DNA of 64,000 bases, taken from NCBI GenBank assembly GCA_963971285.1, contig OZ020247.1, positions 10,188,614-10,252,613 on the forward strand, written 5' to 3'. The position numbers and the translations under genes are program-made. The notes under the pieces were generated by a model, which saw only the letters and a list, made by a program, of their open reading frames with translations, made no database searches and was not told the origin of the DNA. This stretch comes from Astropecten irregularis (Eukaryota; Echinodermata; Asteroidea; Paxillosida; Astropectinidae). Positions 12,701 through 23,500 of this stretch are shown piece by piece (position 1 is the stretch's first letter; each line of letters starts with the position of its first letter).

Positions 12701-15700
12701 TGAGGAAATTTAGTGGACTTGACTTGTCTTGTCTTGGAATGGAATACAATATACATGTAGATTCAAAATTTTCTAGGACTTTATTTTTCAAAGTTCGAGA
12801 AATGCTCGCTCGTGTTGTGTGCTTTGAAACAAGCACTCCCTGTTTTTCGTTTTGCACTCCGGACCCACAGCTGAAGCCGAGCAGTAGAACATGACATTAT
12901 ACTATACATAACAGCATTACCTACATGATCTGATGACCAATGGGTAAAAGTAGTTCCAGTGCTAGTCAACTGTGAAGTCCACTTGCTTGGCCCATAGAAG
13001 ATTGTTTATTTAAGGGATTATCTCACCAGGCTACTGGTCAATCTGTTTACATAAGGGCTCCCCACTGTGTCTCAATTTTATGTGTGAAACTGGCCAAAGT
13101 TTTTAATGGAAGGTACACGTCATGCTCTATTAAAATGAAGAAATAATAATGTTGCTAATTAAATCAGGCATGCTGGGTTTTGTTTGATTGTTTGTTTGTT
13201 TTTTAAATAACACTGACCTCTGTTTCGGGATCGTATGTGGCAGTCGTCCGGACGGCTTTTGAGTTACTGCCATGTGAGAGTTCAGTCATTGAGAAGCATC
13301 CACAGAGCTACAGGTATAAACAGGACAACAATACAGTTACATTCTGTACTCACTCATGTCAAGATTACCTGCTCTAGTGAATGGGCCCTTCCGGCCTGTC
13401 AATCAAACTGTGCGCATTGACCAATTTGGAGGATACTTCGAACATTACCTCGGTCAAACTCGGTCATATGCTGTATGTAGAACACGTGGGATGTGGGTGG
13501 GTCTTAAGAGTAAAGCCAGAACAGTGCATTGTAGCTCTGAGGCTGATTTCAAGAATGCTTTACGATCATCGCTAAAGCCAAAATCCATCGGTAAACGGAG
13601 AATTGCTGATACCGATGATTTTTACATTGATGAGAAATTACCTCAAATCTGGCCGATTGGTCCCTGAACTTCAGATGACGTTCCGTACCGAGGGTCATGA
13701 CGGAGCCTCCAAACATCTGAAAAGCAAACCGTGAAGTTCAAATCAACTGGCTTCCAAAAAACACAACAGCAAAGGTGATAAAATGACCCATGAATGGTGA
13801 AGCAACTAAAGACAATAATTTACCAAAAGAGTAAGAAAGGGAAGTTTGCGGAGACAATGTATTTCTTTTCTAGACGTATGGTTCTGAAAAAGAACCGGTG
13901 AGAAATGGTCTTGACGTTTCGGCAAGTGTACTCTGGCTGTCCTCAAAGAACAATGACCAGAGGCCAATATCACAGCGCTGCTTAGCACAAAAATTTAGCA
14001 TGACATTTCTGTCTAAATAAAAACAGTCAATACAAGTAATAAACTGCTGCAAACTGCTCATCAGCCAAAATAATGACCTGAAATTTATAAAATGCTTGGA
14101 GTAATAGGAGGGCCTGACTCATTTCAATCCTTAGCCTTTGATAAAGATCCTGCTAGGATCGAAACGAGTCAGGCCCTCCTAACTCCAAGCATTTAATAAA
14201 AACAAGGTCAACAACTAAATGTCAATGTGTTGTGCATCACTTGTGATTGTTCTTTGGCTGTTGTTCACTGACTATGAATATCACATTTTTAACGTTGGTT
14301 TGTTTTGTTGGACAAGACATTTTCGTTCTATGCAAATTGTTGTGCTTAGCAGCTCCATGAAATTGCCCCCTGGTATTGCATTTTGGAATGGAACCAACAA
14401 TGAAGGAAGAAAAGGAAGGAAATTTGTGAGGCTAATCTTCCTTACTGGCAGCTGGGGTGCTGAATTGCGAAGAATGGGACTTCAACGGATCGAGTAGCAG
14501 GCTTTCATGGGCACCCTTGGCTGCCAGCCACATCAACCCATATATGATCGAACCCAGGCCACATTGGTGAGAGGTGAGTGCCTAAACGCACTTGCCACCT
14601 ATGCCCCCTATGGGGCCAATTTTACAGCCCTGCTTAATAGCACAAAATTTGCCAACCATGACATTTCTGTCTCAATAAAAACAGGATTAACAACCGAATT
14701 TCCAAGTTATGTATCACTTAGCGATTGTCCTTTGGCTGTTGTTCACTGACCATGAATATCAAATGGAATTGTTAATGGTTGTTTGTTTTATTGAGCAATA
14801 CAATTTGTGCTAAGCAATTTTTTGTGCTAAGCAATATTTTGTGCTTAGCAATTTTTTGTGCTAAGCATTTTTTTGTGCTAAGCAATTTTTTGTGCTTAAC
14901 AGCTCAATGAAATTGGCCCCAGATTAAACAGAATCTTTCTGTGAATCGCTAAGCTATTAAGGTGAAGTCATACAAAGCCAGAATCTTATCCTTAAGAGCG
15001 ACTGACCTGGTAATTCAGGATGTACTTGGCAGACAACGACCAGTTGTACATGCCCAGGCCGTTGATCATCCACTGCATGTTGTTGATCTGTTCCAGAAGC
15101 TTGTCCCATGGCATCAGGTTCATCTTCATCAGGTGGGCCAGCCGAGCCTGGGTAGCCTCTCGCTCATCGGCCATGGTGGCATCTGGAGAGATGTGCTGGA
15201 AGACTGGTTCCTTCTCCATCATGGCCCAGAGCTTGTGCTGGTTGAGGGTAGGGGTAGGAGTAGGAGTAAGGGTACAGTGGATCATGGTGGTAATCATTAG
15301 AGTTTACTATCATACTTTGGCCAAAGAAATGCAGATTCATGAGCAAAAATGTCAAGGCAGATACAGTAACATTCATCTGTGAAATTCCTAGTCCCATACG
15401 GCGCCCACTTTTTGAGAAAAAGGTGAAAAACAGCCACTGTATTTTAAAAAGCTTTTCACCATTATTTATGATCTTCCAAAGATCAAAATTGTTTTTGGTC
15501 ATTGATTTGACTCTTTTGCTGCATAAATACAGCATTTCAGGCAGAAAAATGTTAACGGTATGTTTCTACCATCATCATCTTTATAAGATTTATAGGTAAA
15601 TCTTCACAGATTTATCCAGCAAAAGAGTCAAATCAATGACCAAAAACAGTTTCGACCTTCGGAAGATCATAAATAACGGTGAAAAGATTGTTAAAATACC

Positions 15701-17320
15701 GTGGACGTTTTCCATCACTGTATGGGACTGGGAATTTCACAGATGACTGTTACTGTATCTGCCTTGATATTTTTGCCCATGAATCTGCATTTATTTGACA
15801 AAAAACAACTTAGTATGAAATTACCTTTAAAGGTACATTACAGGATTGGTAACATACCCAAACAGAAATGTTCACAGGGTATGAAAATTGTGTTGGTAAA
15901 AACACACAGTGAAAATATTTCCTTTGAAATGGTGTATATTTTTATCCAGAAACAGAAATTAATAAAACCGAAAACAGTTTTGATCTTGTGATAAGATCAA
16001 AACAATTGTGTATGTTTTATAAGAAAAATCGAGTCTGGGTTTTTGCTATTTTCTCGTGACTCAGATGTCCGATAGACCTCAAATTGTCACAGGTTTATCA
16101 TTTCACGTACATGTTGGATTAGACAAAGTGAGGGTGCTGTTCTGTGACCTTTACCAATCATGTAATATACCTTTAAATTAAAGGTCAAAATGGTCCACTC
16201 ATGGTCTAGAGAGCTGAACAACAAAATATTTGTAACATTACGGATGTACAGTTTGAGACCATGCTGAGACCAAGTTTTGAAATTTTGAACCCAGAATGTC
16301 GACCTTGAGCCAGATAAGGAACAATGGGATCATTCTTATCTTATCTTGCACTATCAGTTGCTTTTGTGTGGCAAACAATGTGACTGAATGTTATCGTGTA
16401 ATCTATTAGTTATAGGACAATCAATGCTTTGTCGTGCATCTGTATACATAACTGTACAAACACTGGCTATAAATAAAAGAACAAACAATGGCTAATAAAA
16501 GAATATCAGTTGACCTACTGTACATCCTCAGAGGTATAGACCGATCCGACGGCACGATATACTGTCCGCCATTACTGCAGTGTCCCCGCCTGCCTTTTGT
16601 CCGGCAACAAACTAATTTACGCTCCACAGCACTCTATAATTACAGGATGTACGTCCCATGATAAGGGGACGTACACCCTGCAGTATAGAGTGCGACTGAC
16701 GTAAATTCTTTTGTTGCCGGACAAAATATGGGCGGGAACACTGCAGTAATGGCGGGTGTTTCCTACTTACATGGTCGCGCCGTCGGATCAGTGTATTACA
16801 TGATTCGTAAAGGTCACCGAACAGCACTCACATTTTGTCTAATCCAACATGTCCATGAAATAATAAACCTGTCAAAATTTGAGCTCAATCGGACATCTGA
16901 GTCACGAGAAAATAGTGAAAACCCGATCCAAATCAAAAATGTTTGCTTAGCACAAAAATTTGCTGACCATGAAATTACTGTCTCAATAAAAACAGGATTA
17001 ACAACCCAATGTCCAAGTGTTTTGTATCACTTGCGATTGTTCTTTGGCTGAATGAAATTTTTAATGGTAAGTTTGTTTTATTGGGTAAGACATTTTTGTG
17101 CTAAGCAATTTCTTTTGTGCTTAGCAGCTCTATGAAATTGGCCCCTAACATTTACCTGGAATCGGATCTGGTCCTCCCCCTGCACCAGCAATTTCATGTC
17201 CTTCCAGTTGAAAGAAGCTTTCTGACGGTACACACACAGGGGACCGGACGGCATATCGGGCACCATCTCTGCAAAATCCACTGGAGCAACTGGCTCCTCA
17301 GACATAGACGAGGGCTCCAT
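775..17320 (-). CDS. ACOX3: Peroxisomal acyl-CoA oxidase, ACOX3 type (15 coding exons, 702 aa, complete)
   Basis: The family oxidises branched-chain acyl-CoA in peroxisomes with FAD, making trans-2-enoyl-CoA and H2O2. Exons from the start codon: 17156-17320, 15007-15237, 13642-13716, 13218-13307, 9565-9797, 8410-8506, 7738-7920, 7157-7279, 5243-5363, 5016-5138, 4100-4213, 3328-3482, 2532-2667, 1367-1521, 775-882. All junctions are GT/AG and in phase; they sum to 2109 nt. The start is supported by the N-terminal match ([14 protein letters not shown], residues 27-40). Seen motifs: TELSHGSN (165-172), CGGHG (432-436), TYEGDN (455-460, which carries the catalytic Glu in the family), APPDF near 650, and C-terminal SKL, a PTS1 signal. 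Human ACOX3 is 700 residues and also ends SKL; GGYFSG favours ACOX3 over ACOX1. Introns are full of MITEs and two large tandem arrays. It faces PIG-S head-to-head. No broken exon was seen. Confidence 0.93.
1697..1947 (-). mobile_element. GGGGCCAATTT-type MITE
   Basis: Ends GCCAATTTCATCGAGCTGTT and CATGAAATTGGCC, with interior GAACAACAGCCAAAGAACAA. It sits just after a TTAA-MITE fragment at 1650-1690. Confidence 0.75.
1980..2480. repeat. Degenerate AAGTC array
   Basis: Two blocks (1975-2060 and 2335-2480) of CAAGTCAAGTCACAAGTC-like pentamer and hexamer repeats, ending in GACTCGAGTC palindromes next to ACOX3 exon 13. The sequence between them is unrelated. Confidence 0.7.
2729..2822 (+). mobile_element. 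tRNA-derived SINE with T-rich end
   Basis: GGATAGTTCAGTTGGTAGAG (A box) and GCAGGCTCGAATCCTGC (B box and T-arm), 45 bp apart, followed by a run of T. Imperfect acceptor pairing makes a working tRNA unlikely. Confidence 0.7.
3040..3312 (-). mobile_element. TTAA superfamily MITE, type 1, partial (ACOX3 intron)
   Basis: Shares TCCCATACGGTGCCCACTTT, CAACGGTATGTTTCTACCAT and AAATCTGTGAACATTT with complete type 1 copies; ends are eroded. Confidence 0.65.
3838..3886. repeat. Near-perfect 48-bp palindrome
   Basis: CTTGAGAAATTTTGAAGTAG followed at once by its complement around GTCTAGAC; one mismatch pair. It sits in an ACOX3 intron inside older repeat sequence. Confidence 0.75.
4440..4580 (+). mobile_element. 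tRNA-derived SINE with leader
   Basis: Leader TTTTGACTGCCAAATGAAC and GATAATTGACTATTTGGGAC, then GGCTGGATAGCTCAGTTG (A box) and GCAGGCTCGAATCCAGC (B box). The same leader reappears in the PIG-S intron 6 array and at 57905-57965. Confidence 0.75.
4669..5006. mobile_element. MITE with AAGGGCTTTTCACAC ends (ACOX3 intron)
   Basis: Left AAAGGCTTTTCATACAATC, right ATAGTGTGAAAAGCCCTT. The interior is rich in GATCCGG / CCGGATC inverted motifs. It ends about 10 bp from the ACOX3 exon at 5016. Confidence 0.7.
5535..6600 (+). repeat. 90-bp minisatellite in ACOX3 intron 8
   Basis: About eleven units of 90 bp, each built from shorter GGCACTAAGGCAATGACCA-like subunits. Because 90 is a multiple of three, one plus-strand frame stays open for 292 codons with a 30-residue period ([16 protein letters not shown] and so on). 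It lies antisense inside the intron between 5363 and 7157. The decaying edge continues to about 6780. A fragment of the same motif occurs at 51255-51325. Confidence 0.9.
7370..7590 (+). mobile_element. Element with GAGCCG-hexamer inverted ends, copy 1
   Basis: Left CTCGGCTCCGGCTCCATTT, interior TATCAAAATAGAGGCTTTTGG and TTCAGCTTCAATGAAAAACC, right GCCGGAGCCTGAGGCGGAGCC. Found also at 21540, 33210 and 63620. Confidence 0.75.
7958..8019 (-). mobile_element. tRNA-like SINE fragment
   Basis: Minus strand: TAGCTCAATTGGTACGAGTG and GTCACAGGTTCAAATCCCAC (B box). It borders the TTAA MITE at 8020. Confidence 0.6.
8020..8383 (-). mobile_element. TTAA superfamily MITE, type 2, complete
   Basis: TTAAGGTACAATACATGG to CAATCCTGTACTGTACCTTTAA. 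It ends 27 bp from the ACOX3 exon border at 8410. Confidence 0.8.
8880..9560. repeat. 20-bp VNTR next to the ACOX3 exon 5 donor
   Basis: About 33 units of CACCGTCGCCCAAATGAACC with variants; a looser ACCCAAA-rich lead-in starts near 8620. On the sense strand of ACOX3 each unit is GGG-N7-GGG-N7, so the transcript can meet the G3N1-7 quadruplex rule over and over. The array ends about 5 bp from the exon border at 9565. Confidence 0.92.
10187..10510. mobile_element. Palindromic repeat with two histone-type stem-loops
   Basis: Two inverted arms. Each contains GGTTCTTTTCAGAACC (10276-10291 on minus, 10445-10460 on plus), followed by ACACATCTATAAAAGAGA. Ahead of it is a stem-loop GGCCAGAGTACACTGGCC followed by GGAACGTCGAGAC or GGAATGTCGAGAC. 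The minus arm ends in a tail containing CCACCATGCAAAGC that recurs in other copies. Confidence 0.75.
11637..12011 (+). mobile_element. TTAA superfamily MITE, type 3
   Basis: TTAAAGGGAGGGTACAGAAT at the left, CAGTTCTGTACCATCCCTTTAA-type right end. Matches the copy at 58124-58486 along its length. Confidence 0.8.
13845..13950 (-). mobile_element. Histone-stem-loop repeat, single arm
   Basis: Minus strand reads TTTGAGGACAGCC, a short stem-loop, GCCGAAACGTCAAGACC, then GGTTCTTTTTCAGAACC (13880-13896), then AGAAAAGAAA and TGTCTCCGCAAAC. Same order as at 10187-10510. Confidence 0.7.
13962..14370 (+). mobile_element. GGGGCCAATTT-type MITE with the same nested palindrome
   Basis: Host ends GGCCAAT ... 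CAGCTCCATGAAATTGCCCC. The insert at about 14032-14206 occupies the same place (after AATAAAAACAG) as in the element at position 1, so the composite probably spread as one unit. Confidence 0.75.
14612..14920 (+). mobile_element. GGGGCCAATTT-type MITE, complete
   Basis: Starts GGGGCCAATTTTACAGCCCT and ends AGCTCAATGAAATTGGCCCC. The right arm has an expanded TTTTGTGCTAAGCA repeat (about five units). Confidence 0.85.
15302..15830. mobile_element. TTAA superfamily MITE, type 1, rearranged
   Basis: Starts TACTATCATACTTTGGCC. Two partial type 1 bodies face each other (GAAATGCAGATTCATG near 15325; ATGAATCTGCATTTATTTG near 15779) and end at TTACCTTTAA. This is an internal inversion or nested insertion. 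Confidence 0.65.
15827..16176 (+). mobile_element. TTAA superfamily MITE, type 2
   Basis: Shares its first TTAA with the preceding type 1 element. TTAAAGGTACATTACAGGAT to CCAATCATGTAATATACCTTTAA. Confidence 0.8.
16535..16797. mobile_element. Long palindromic element, family GATCCGACGG, copy 1
   Basis: Nearly the whole 263 bp is one inverted repeat: CCGATCCGACGG ... CCGTCGGATC, with CGCCATTACTGCAGTGT, TTTTGTCCGGCAACAAA and a central GGGTGTACGTCCC-type palindrome mirrored. A second copy is at 38713-38988. Confidence 0.85.
16941..17145 (+). mobile_element. GGGGCCAATTT-type MITE ending 9 bp from the ACOX3 exon 1 donor
   Basis: Left end missing; the right end ATGAAATTGGCCCC stops at 17145, while the donor GT is at 17155-17154. 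In the ACOX3 transcript the MITE follows GTAAATGTTA directly. Confidence 0.75.
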
Positions 17321-17433
17321 TCTTATAATACACGGGTGGTGATGGGTACCAGACGAGGCTTCTGCCAGTAATGCAGTCCGTGGACCGTTGGGCTGAAATT
17401 CTAGTCTGCCGGCTTGGTTAGAGCTAAACTCTG
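17321..17433 (-). other. ACOX3: Probable 5' UTR part of ACOX3 exon holding the start codon
   Basis: Upstream of the ATG at 17320 the minus strand runs without a better in-frame start to an acceptor-like TTACACAG at about 17434-17441, so a 5' UTR exon boundary near 17433 is likely. This implies at least one upstream noncoding exon. Inferred from splice-site appearance only. Confidence 0.35.
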
Positions 17434-17477
17434 CTGTGTAAGATGAACGACAATAAAAGATAAAACCATAATTACAT

Positions 17478-17841
17478 TTAAAGTAGTATCATACTTTGGT
17501 AAGAAACCAAAACAGAAATGTTCACAGATTCACGTATAACTTACAGGGTATGAAGATGGTGCTGGTAGAAACATACCGTTAAAATATTTCCGATGGTGTA
17601 ATATAAAGAAATTAGTAAAACAACGACCGAAAATCTTTTTGATTTTTGTATAAAAGATCCACACAAAAAAGAGAAAAGACTTAAGAAATACTACATGGCT
17701 GTTTTCCACTGTTTTCTCAAAAAGTGGGCACCGTATGGGACAGAAATGTTCACAGATGACTGTTACTGTATTTTCCTTGATATTTTTGCCCATGAATTCT
17801 GTATTTCTTTGATAAAAACCAAAGTATGATATTACCTTTAA
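17478..17841 (+). mobile_element. TTAA superfamily MITE, type 1
   Basis: TTAAAGTAGTATCATACTTTGG and the inverse CCAAAGTATGATATTACCTTTAA. It lies upstream of the ACOX3 start codon. Confidence 0.85.
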
Positions 17842-18946
17842 GGCCAGGTTGTCAAGATCACAATGGAGTTTCTCAGTACACACACTAAAACTTTACCGAT
17901 TGATGCAGTAAGAATAATCTAACATAATCTAATAAAACTCCACTTAACTTATACAGACTACATTTAGCCACACAGTGTATGTGGTTGTGGGGTACAGATG
18001 CCAGGCCCGTCTGTTGTCTGATTGAGTAATGATGACTCATTAATCGTGCACTAGATAGACTGTTGGATAATCATAGTCCTACTCTGTACTTTGGACGGCC
18101 TACCACAGTGTGCAGTACCAGAATGACTTATCATTCAACAACTTACAAGAATATCAAGACAGTGACTTTGTGACCTCACCCTACCATTATCAGATTACCA
18201 ACACAGTCGTCGCACTAGGGCTAAGCTTGCTCCATTCGTTCTAGCACTGAGCAAGGTCCTTGATCTGTAGTTATCATGAGTACGGGGTATTGTGATAAGA
18301 AGGGATTCCCAGAACACATTGATTATTTTAGCTCTAAAGTACTAAGTAGTTTCTACTCCTCAAAAATGATAATTTTGACTTTCAGCAAATGTTCCTGTCC
18401 CCATGTCAGACCTAGGGTTACGATCATCGCAACTAGTCTGGTTAATGCCCAACAGATCAAGTGTGCTCAAAATGTCAGAGTGGAAACCATACTATTCTTA
18501 TCTGCGGTCGTTCGTGCGGCCTTGAAATGTTACATCTTCGCTACAGTTTTTACCCCATAATTTCCCTCAAAAATCAAAGCCCTGCCCACTTTCCACAAAA
18601 CTAACCTTGCTAATTAGTAATTGTAGAAGAGGACACCACCAAGTCCAAGCTATCAAAAAGTAGTTTTCCTTTCCTTTATAGTTTTGGGACCCGTCTTATC
18701 ACAATCCCCTCTAGTACTTTGTAGTAGGCAATAGGCATAGTTAGGCCTAGTAGTACTAGTAGTTAGTAGAACTAGAAGTGGAGTACCATGTACCAAAGGG
18801 GCACTAGGCCTAATATGTGCAGCTACTGACCTACACAGCGGCAGCCTAGCCGTGCAACACGCGTGACTAAAATCGGGTGATGTCTGAAAATGTTGCCCGA
18901 CGTTTAACCTTTTTTTACTGCACTTGTGTAAACACAATTTACCTAC

Positions 18947-19010
18947 CGTCTGCGGTGCAAGGAGCACCGTGAATGCATGAAAGGCTTGGCTGAATGATAA
19001 GCTTGTGGTC
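18947..19010 (-). other. Candidate noncoding first exon of ACOX3
   Basis: On the minus strand CCGCAGACG is followed at 18946 by a strong donor, GTAGGTAAA. It could be the end of a noncoding first exon joined to the acceptor near 17434. The 5' limit is not visible; 19010 is only a placeholder. No transcript evidence is available. Confidence 0.2.
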
Positions 19011-20239
19011 GGCTGATATTTGTACAGAATGGCTAGATGAAACTTGCATGAATGACGACCAAAGCTGCAGGCATTTCAATCACAATCAAACTCACAGAAG
19101 TTATAACATTTTTATATTTTTTTTGCAGACGAACGCGAGGGCGCCACCAATAGTTCACTGAAAAACACTGATCCACCAATAGTCTGGGGACATGCTTGAA
19201 CCGGTAGACTGGTTCCCGTTCCCTACAGTAGTCTCCTGACGTCTATCGTCACTCAAATGTAGGGACCGGTAGCGGGTAATGAATAGTGTCAGAATTCCTC
19301 CACTCTTATGTTAATGAGCTCCCATAATGCAACGGGGTTCTTTAAGTCTGATTCCCAGACCCAAAACATTGTATTCATACAGTACAGTTACGAGACCTGT
19401 CTAAAGCTAGCCGCGTATTCAGTCCGTGATTCAGCCGCGTATTCAGCCGCGTATTCCAAAACCTAGAATCCATGCAACAAAAGAGATTTAAAAATGCATA
19501 ATTTTTGAAACAAAGTGCCAGTTTCAAACAAAGTGTACCAAATATGCTTTATCTAAATCGATTTTTTTATTAATGGATCAGGAAGACCAGGTCCCTGGGC
19601 ACACATAATTTCCGTACTGGCTAATTCCAATCACTAATTAGCGACTAATTAATCAATTGAAAATACCCCAATTTTCGGTCTTTATTCAACACATGCGGTT
19701 ATTCAGAAGAAAGGTGTTACTTTCAAACAAAGTGTACCAAATATGCTTTATCTAAATCGAATTTTTATCAATGGATCATGAAAACCATGTCCCTGGGCAC
19801 ACTTAATTTCCGTACTGGCTAATTCCAATGACTAATTAACGACTAATTAATCGATTGAAAATACCCCAATTTCCCGCAATTATTCAACACGTATAAAAAA
19901 GGTATATGCGGTTATTCAGAAGAAAGGTGTCACTTTCAAACAAGGTGTACCGTACGTGCTTTATCTAAATCGAATTTTTATAATAATAATAATAATAATA
20001 ATATATAATTCTTGTATAGCGCCAAATCCGTCAAAATTGACGCTCAAGGCGCTTCACAGAAATAAAAACAATCATTTAGAATTAAACAACAACCTTAACA
20101 ACTCACGAAGACCATGTCCCTAGGCACACTTAATTCCAATCACTATCTTTTTGCTTTTGAGGGGGTTACTACGTCCATGATGATAGTTAAAATTTATAAT
20201 AATTAAACAGCTGCATACTATGGCATGCTGACCGTCACG
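18948..20239. other. Shared upstream region between ACOX3 and PIG-S, mostly repeats
   Basis: This gene-free stretch separates two divergent genes. It holds a three-copy tandem of about 205 bp (listed separately), an AAT microsatellite and short unique AT-rich sequence. At 19420-19460 GCCGCGTATTCAG is repeated in tandem. I see no convincing coding exon. Confidence 0.5.
19522..20150. repeat. Direct tandem triplication, about 205 bp per unit
   Basis: Three units begin with TTTCAAACAAAGTGTACC or a close variant at 19522, 19731 and 19934, and share ATGCTTTATCTAAATCGA, GTCCCTGGGCACAC and GACTAATTAATC. The third unit is interrupted at about 19980-20103 by (AAT)n plus a dispersed motif (TATAGCGCCAAATCC ... 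CTCAAGGCGCTTCACA). Confidence 0.8.
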
Positions 20240-20547
20240 CATGGCTTGTGATCATCTTACACGTGCGCACACAAAAGTTGTAAACACCATATCTATAAAT
20301 AGAAACACTTTTGTGCGCATGCTCAGAGCTGACCCAATCAGGAGCCTTCATTTACTACTAGCTACCTGTCCCTATATATTTTATGTATTGGGACGGGGAA
20401 CCAGTCTATTGAACCGGTTGATCACCGGTGCGAAATCCTACGAGGAATCGAGTTTGTGTGCTCTGGGTAATACATTTTGATCGCAAGTTGTTGTTTTTGT
20501 CGTTTTTTTGGTGTTTAGGTTTACGCTAATTTATTAATTATCGTGCA
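20240..20547 (+). promoter_or_regulatory. Candidate PIG-S promoter and 5' UTR
   Basis: The 300 bp before the PIG-S start codon hold an E-box-like CACGTGCG (20260), an NRF1-like TGCGCATGCTC (20310) and a CCAAT box in TGACCCAATCAGG (20329). The layout fits a housekeeping promoter. Start sites cannot be placed from sequence alone. Confidence 0.3.
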
Positions 20548-23500
20548 ATGGTGGAACAAGAGCCCGATCAGAAAGGTGGAAATGGTGGTAAGTGACGCCG
20601 AGAAGTGATACAGAACGGCATTATAATTTTGCTTGACCGATCTTGGATAATTTAGGTGTTTTCCACTGCACTGCTGGACTGGACTGGAGTCGAGTGCTGA
20701 CTGCATGCACACTTAATAGTCATAGCTACAATCACTAATCGATCACAATGTGAATGTCAATGGAGTTTGGTAAATGGCATGAATTAAAATCAATAAATGT
20801 CATGGTTGGACCACGTTAACTTGGCCTTGACCTTTTACTTAGGAAAGAATTCCACTGACGGCCGTTACGGAAAAAAAGGTTATTTCCTCCAAGAACAGGT
20901 TGTTTCCTCCAAGAACTTATTTATTGGATGCAAGTCATGATGAACTTTAATCTCAGGTGTATAAGTTTATATAATAAGACTGGGGTAACATATCTGAAAA
21001 GTGAGATTTTCAGTGTTTTTTTTTTTACCTACAATGTACATGTACACTTCGAATGCAGCGGTAGCCATTTTTCTCATAATGTCCTCTGTCGGTCCCATAG
21101 GTTTGTGCACAAGTAATGGCCGTCAGTAGAATTCTTTCCCCTTTTATTTCGGCGTTACGGGAGATAAGTACACCCAGGTATACCCGAGTGTAATATAGTA
21201 ATCTCCTGTAGGCCTAATGCCTTTATTTCCTTGGACCTTGGCCTTAAAAATCGGCCATATGTAAAAAAAAAAAAAAATGTATGGTGCTGATCTTTAAAGT
21301 CTATGCCTAATTCCTTGAAGTTTTTATTAATCTGACTTAAATTTTTTCATTAATCTGCAGATGATGTACGCAGTCCTATGGTTGCGGCTTTGGCTGTTGC
21401 CTTTATTGGTGTAGTCATCGGGGTTCCAGTATGGTGGATGTCCACTACAACCTACCGAGCCTCTCTGCCGTACCAAGAAATCAGGGAATTGGCTACAATA
21501 CAAGTGAGCCACATCATGATCAAATGTAGTTGTAGGTCCTTTTCCAAACCTCGGCTCCGGCTCAGACTCCGGCTCCGGCTCCGATTCCGGCTCTAGCTCC
21601 ATTTTGTGAATCCATTCTTAAATAACGGATATCAAAATAGAGGCTTTTGGCTGCGGCTTACAAGTAGATTCTCTGTTTTGAAAATGAAAACATAGCTTCA
21701 GCTTCAATGAAAAACCACCTACATTGTAGCCTATATTTTCAACATATGGATGACAGAGCTGGAGCCAGAGCTGGAGCCAGAGCAAAGGTTTTGTAAAGGC
21801 TCCTAGTTCCTTTAAAGTTCCTATAAACTTGTCTGCTGCCCCCATTATCATTATTATTATTCTGGTTTATTTATCCACTTGGTTGCAACCCGAAGGTTGA
21901 ATTATAAGTGGTTACATACTAAAAAGCTAGCAAAATTCAGAGAATTGGAACTTGGGAGCTGACAAGCTGAGAAAAAAATGTAAAAAACCAAATTTCTTTC
22001 TGTATTCAGTGTGAGTAAGCATAAACATTTTGTTCTCATTTCATGTTATTTTAGATTATAGTTTTATACTGTAATCTAATAGTGAGATTTGTCAAGTGAA
22101 GAAAACCCACATTTAATATACAAATTTCATTTTGTGCCTGTCAAATGGTACAGAATCAATACAGTATACTGATGTTGATTTGTTGATTTTCTTTTTTGCA
22201 GTCTAATTGTCTCATCCCAGTTGCAATCGTTTCCTGCCTTGGCCCACAAGACCAGAAGGACTTGGACAAGTTTAAATCCGAGCTTAATGCCTTGCTTCAG
22301 CCAGGTACACATAGTTCATTGGCTTTTCCGCTTTTTATTGTGGAAAAGCCTTACTGTTTTTTTCTCGGACTTGTTTTTCCCCAAGGCCCATAGACTTTGT
22401 TGCACATCGTTCAAAGTTTGCATAGGCATAGTACATACTGCATAGATGTATCCGGGTGAATAACGTCATGATGACGTCATCAGGTGTCAAATTACAAGCT
22501 ATTTGAATTTAATAATCAAATTCTTTAAAAATCAACAATAAATCAACCGATTAAGATACTAAGTGGATTCTTTTGCCAAATATCAATGTTAGGCTAGGTC
22601 TTTATTTGTGACACATTGCTTGACCTCTGTGACCTCTACTTCCGGTCAAACAGGAAGTAGCTCCTCATTTAAAAGTGGTAAGATCTAGGATCATGATTCT
22701 TCCACCAAATATCAATGTTAGGGACGGTCTTTCTTTGTGACACATACATATTTTAATAGATTAAATGTTCCAGATGCATAATTTAATTTTAAAAGCATGT
22801 TGCAGAAAAGCCCTATGTTCTGTTGCAGACAGACATAGATCTCTAGTTACATTATTCTTTTATGTCACACTTTGATGAAGTTACAAATCATTTATGAAAA
22901 CTGGTGAATGATATGAAAATTATGGTAATTACTTCAACAGATGAAAGGTCCGTGGTGAGTTTACACTACTCCATTGACTGGCAAACCTGCTCCAATACAG
23001 AAAAGAAGATCCTCGATACAAGTCCAACGTTGAAAGGTAAATTTCATTTAAAAAATGGCATTAAAGGTAATATCATACCTGGGTTTTTTCAAGGAAATAC
23101 GGATTCATGGGCACAAATATCAAGACAGATACAGTAACAGTCATCTGTGAAAATTTCAGTCCCATACGATGGCCACTTTTTTAGAAAACAGTGAAAAACA
23201 GCCACAGTATTTCTGAAGTCTTTTCTCTTTTATTTTTTATCTTTTAAAAGATCAAAAAGATTTTCGGTCGTTGTTTTACTAATTTCTGGATAAATACACC
23301 ATTTCAGGTGGACACATTTTAACGGTATGTTTCTGCCAACACCATCTTCATATCCTGTAAGTTATACGTTATAAGTTATAAATCTGTGAACATTTCTGTT
23401 TTGGTCTCTTACCAAAGTATGATACTACCTTTATAGAGGGTTAGGGTTAATGTGCTCTGTAGTGTCAAACAGACATCGAATGCTGTCTTCTTTCTGTTGA

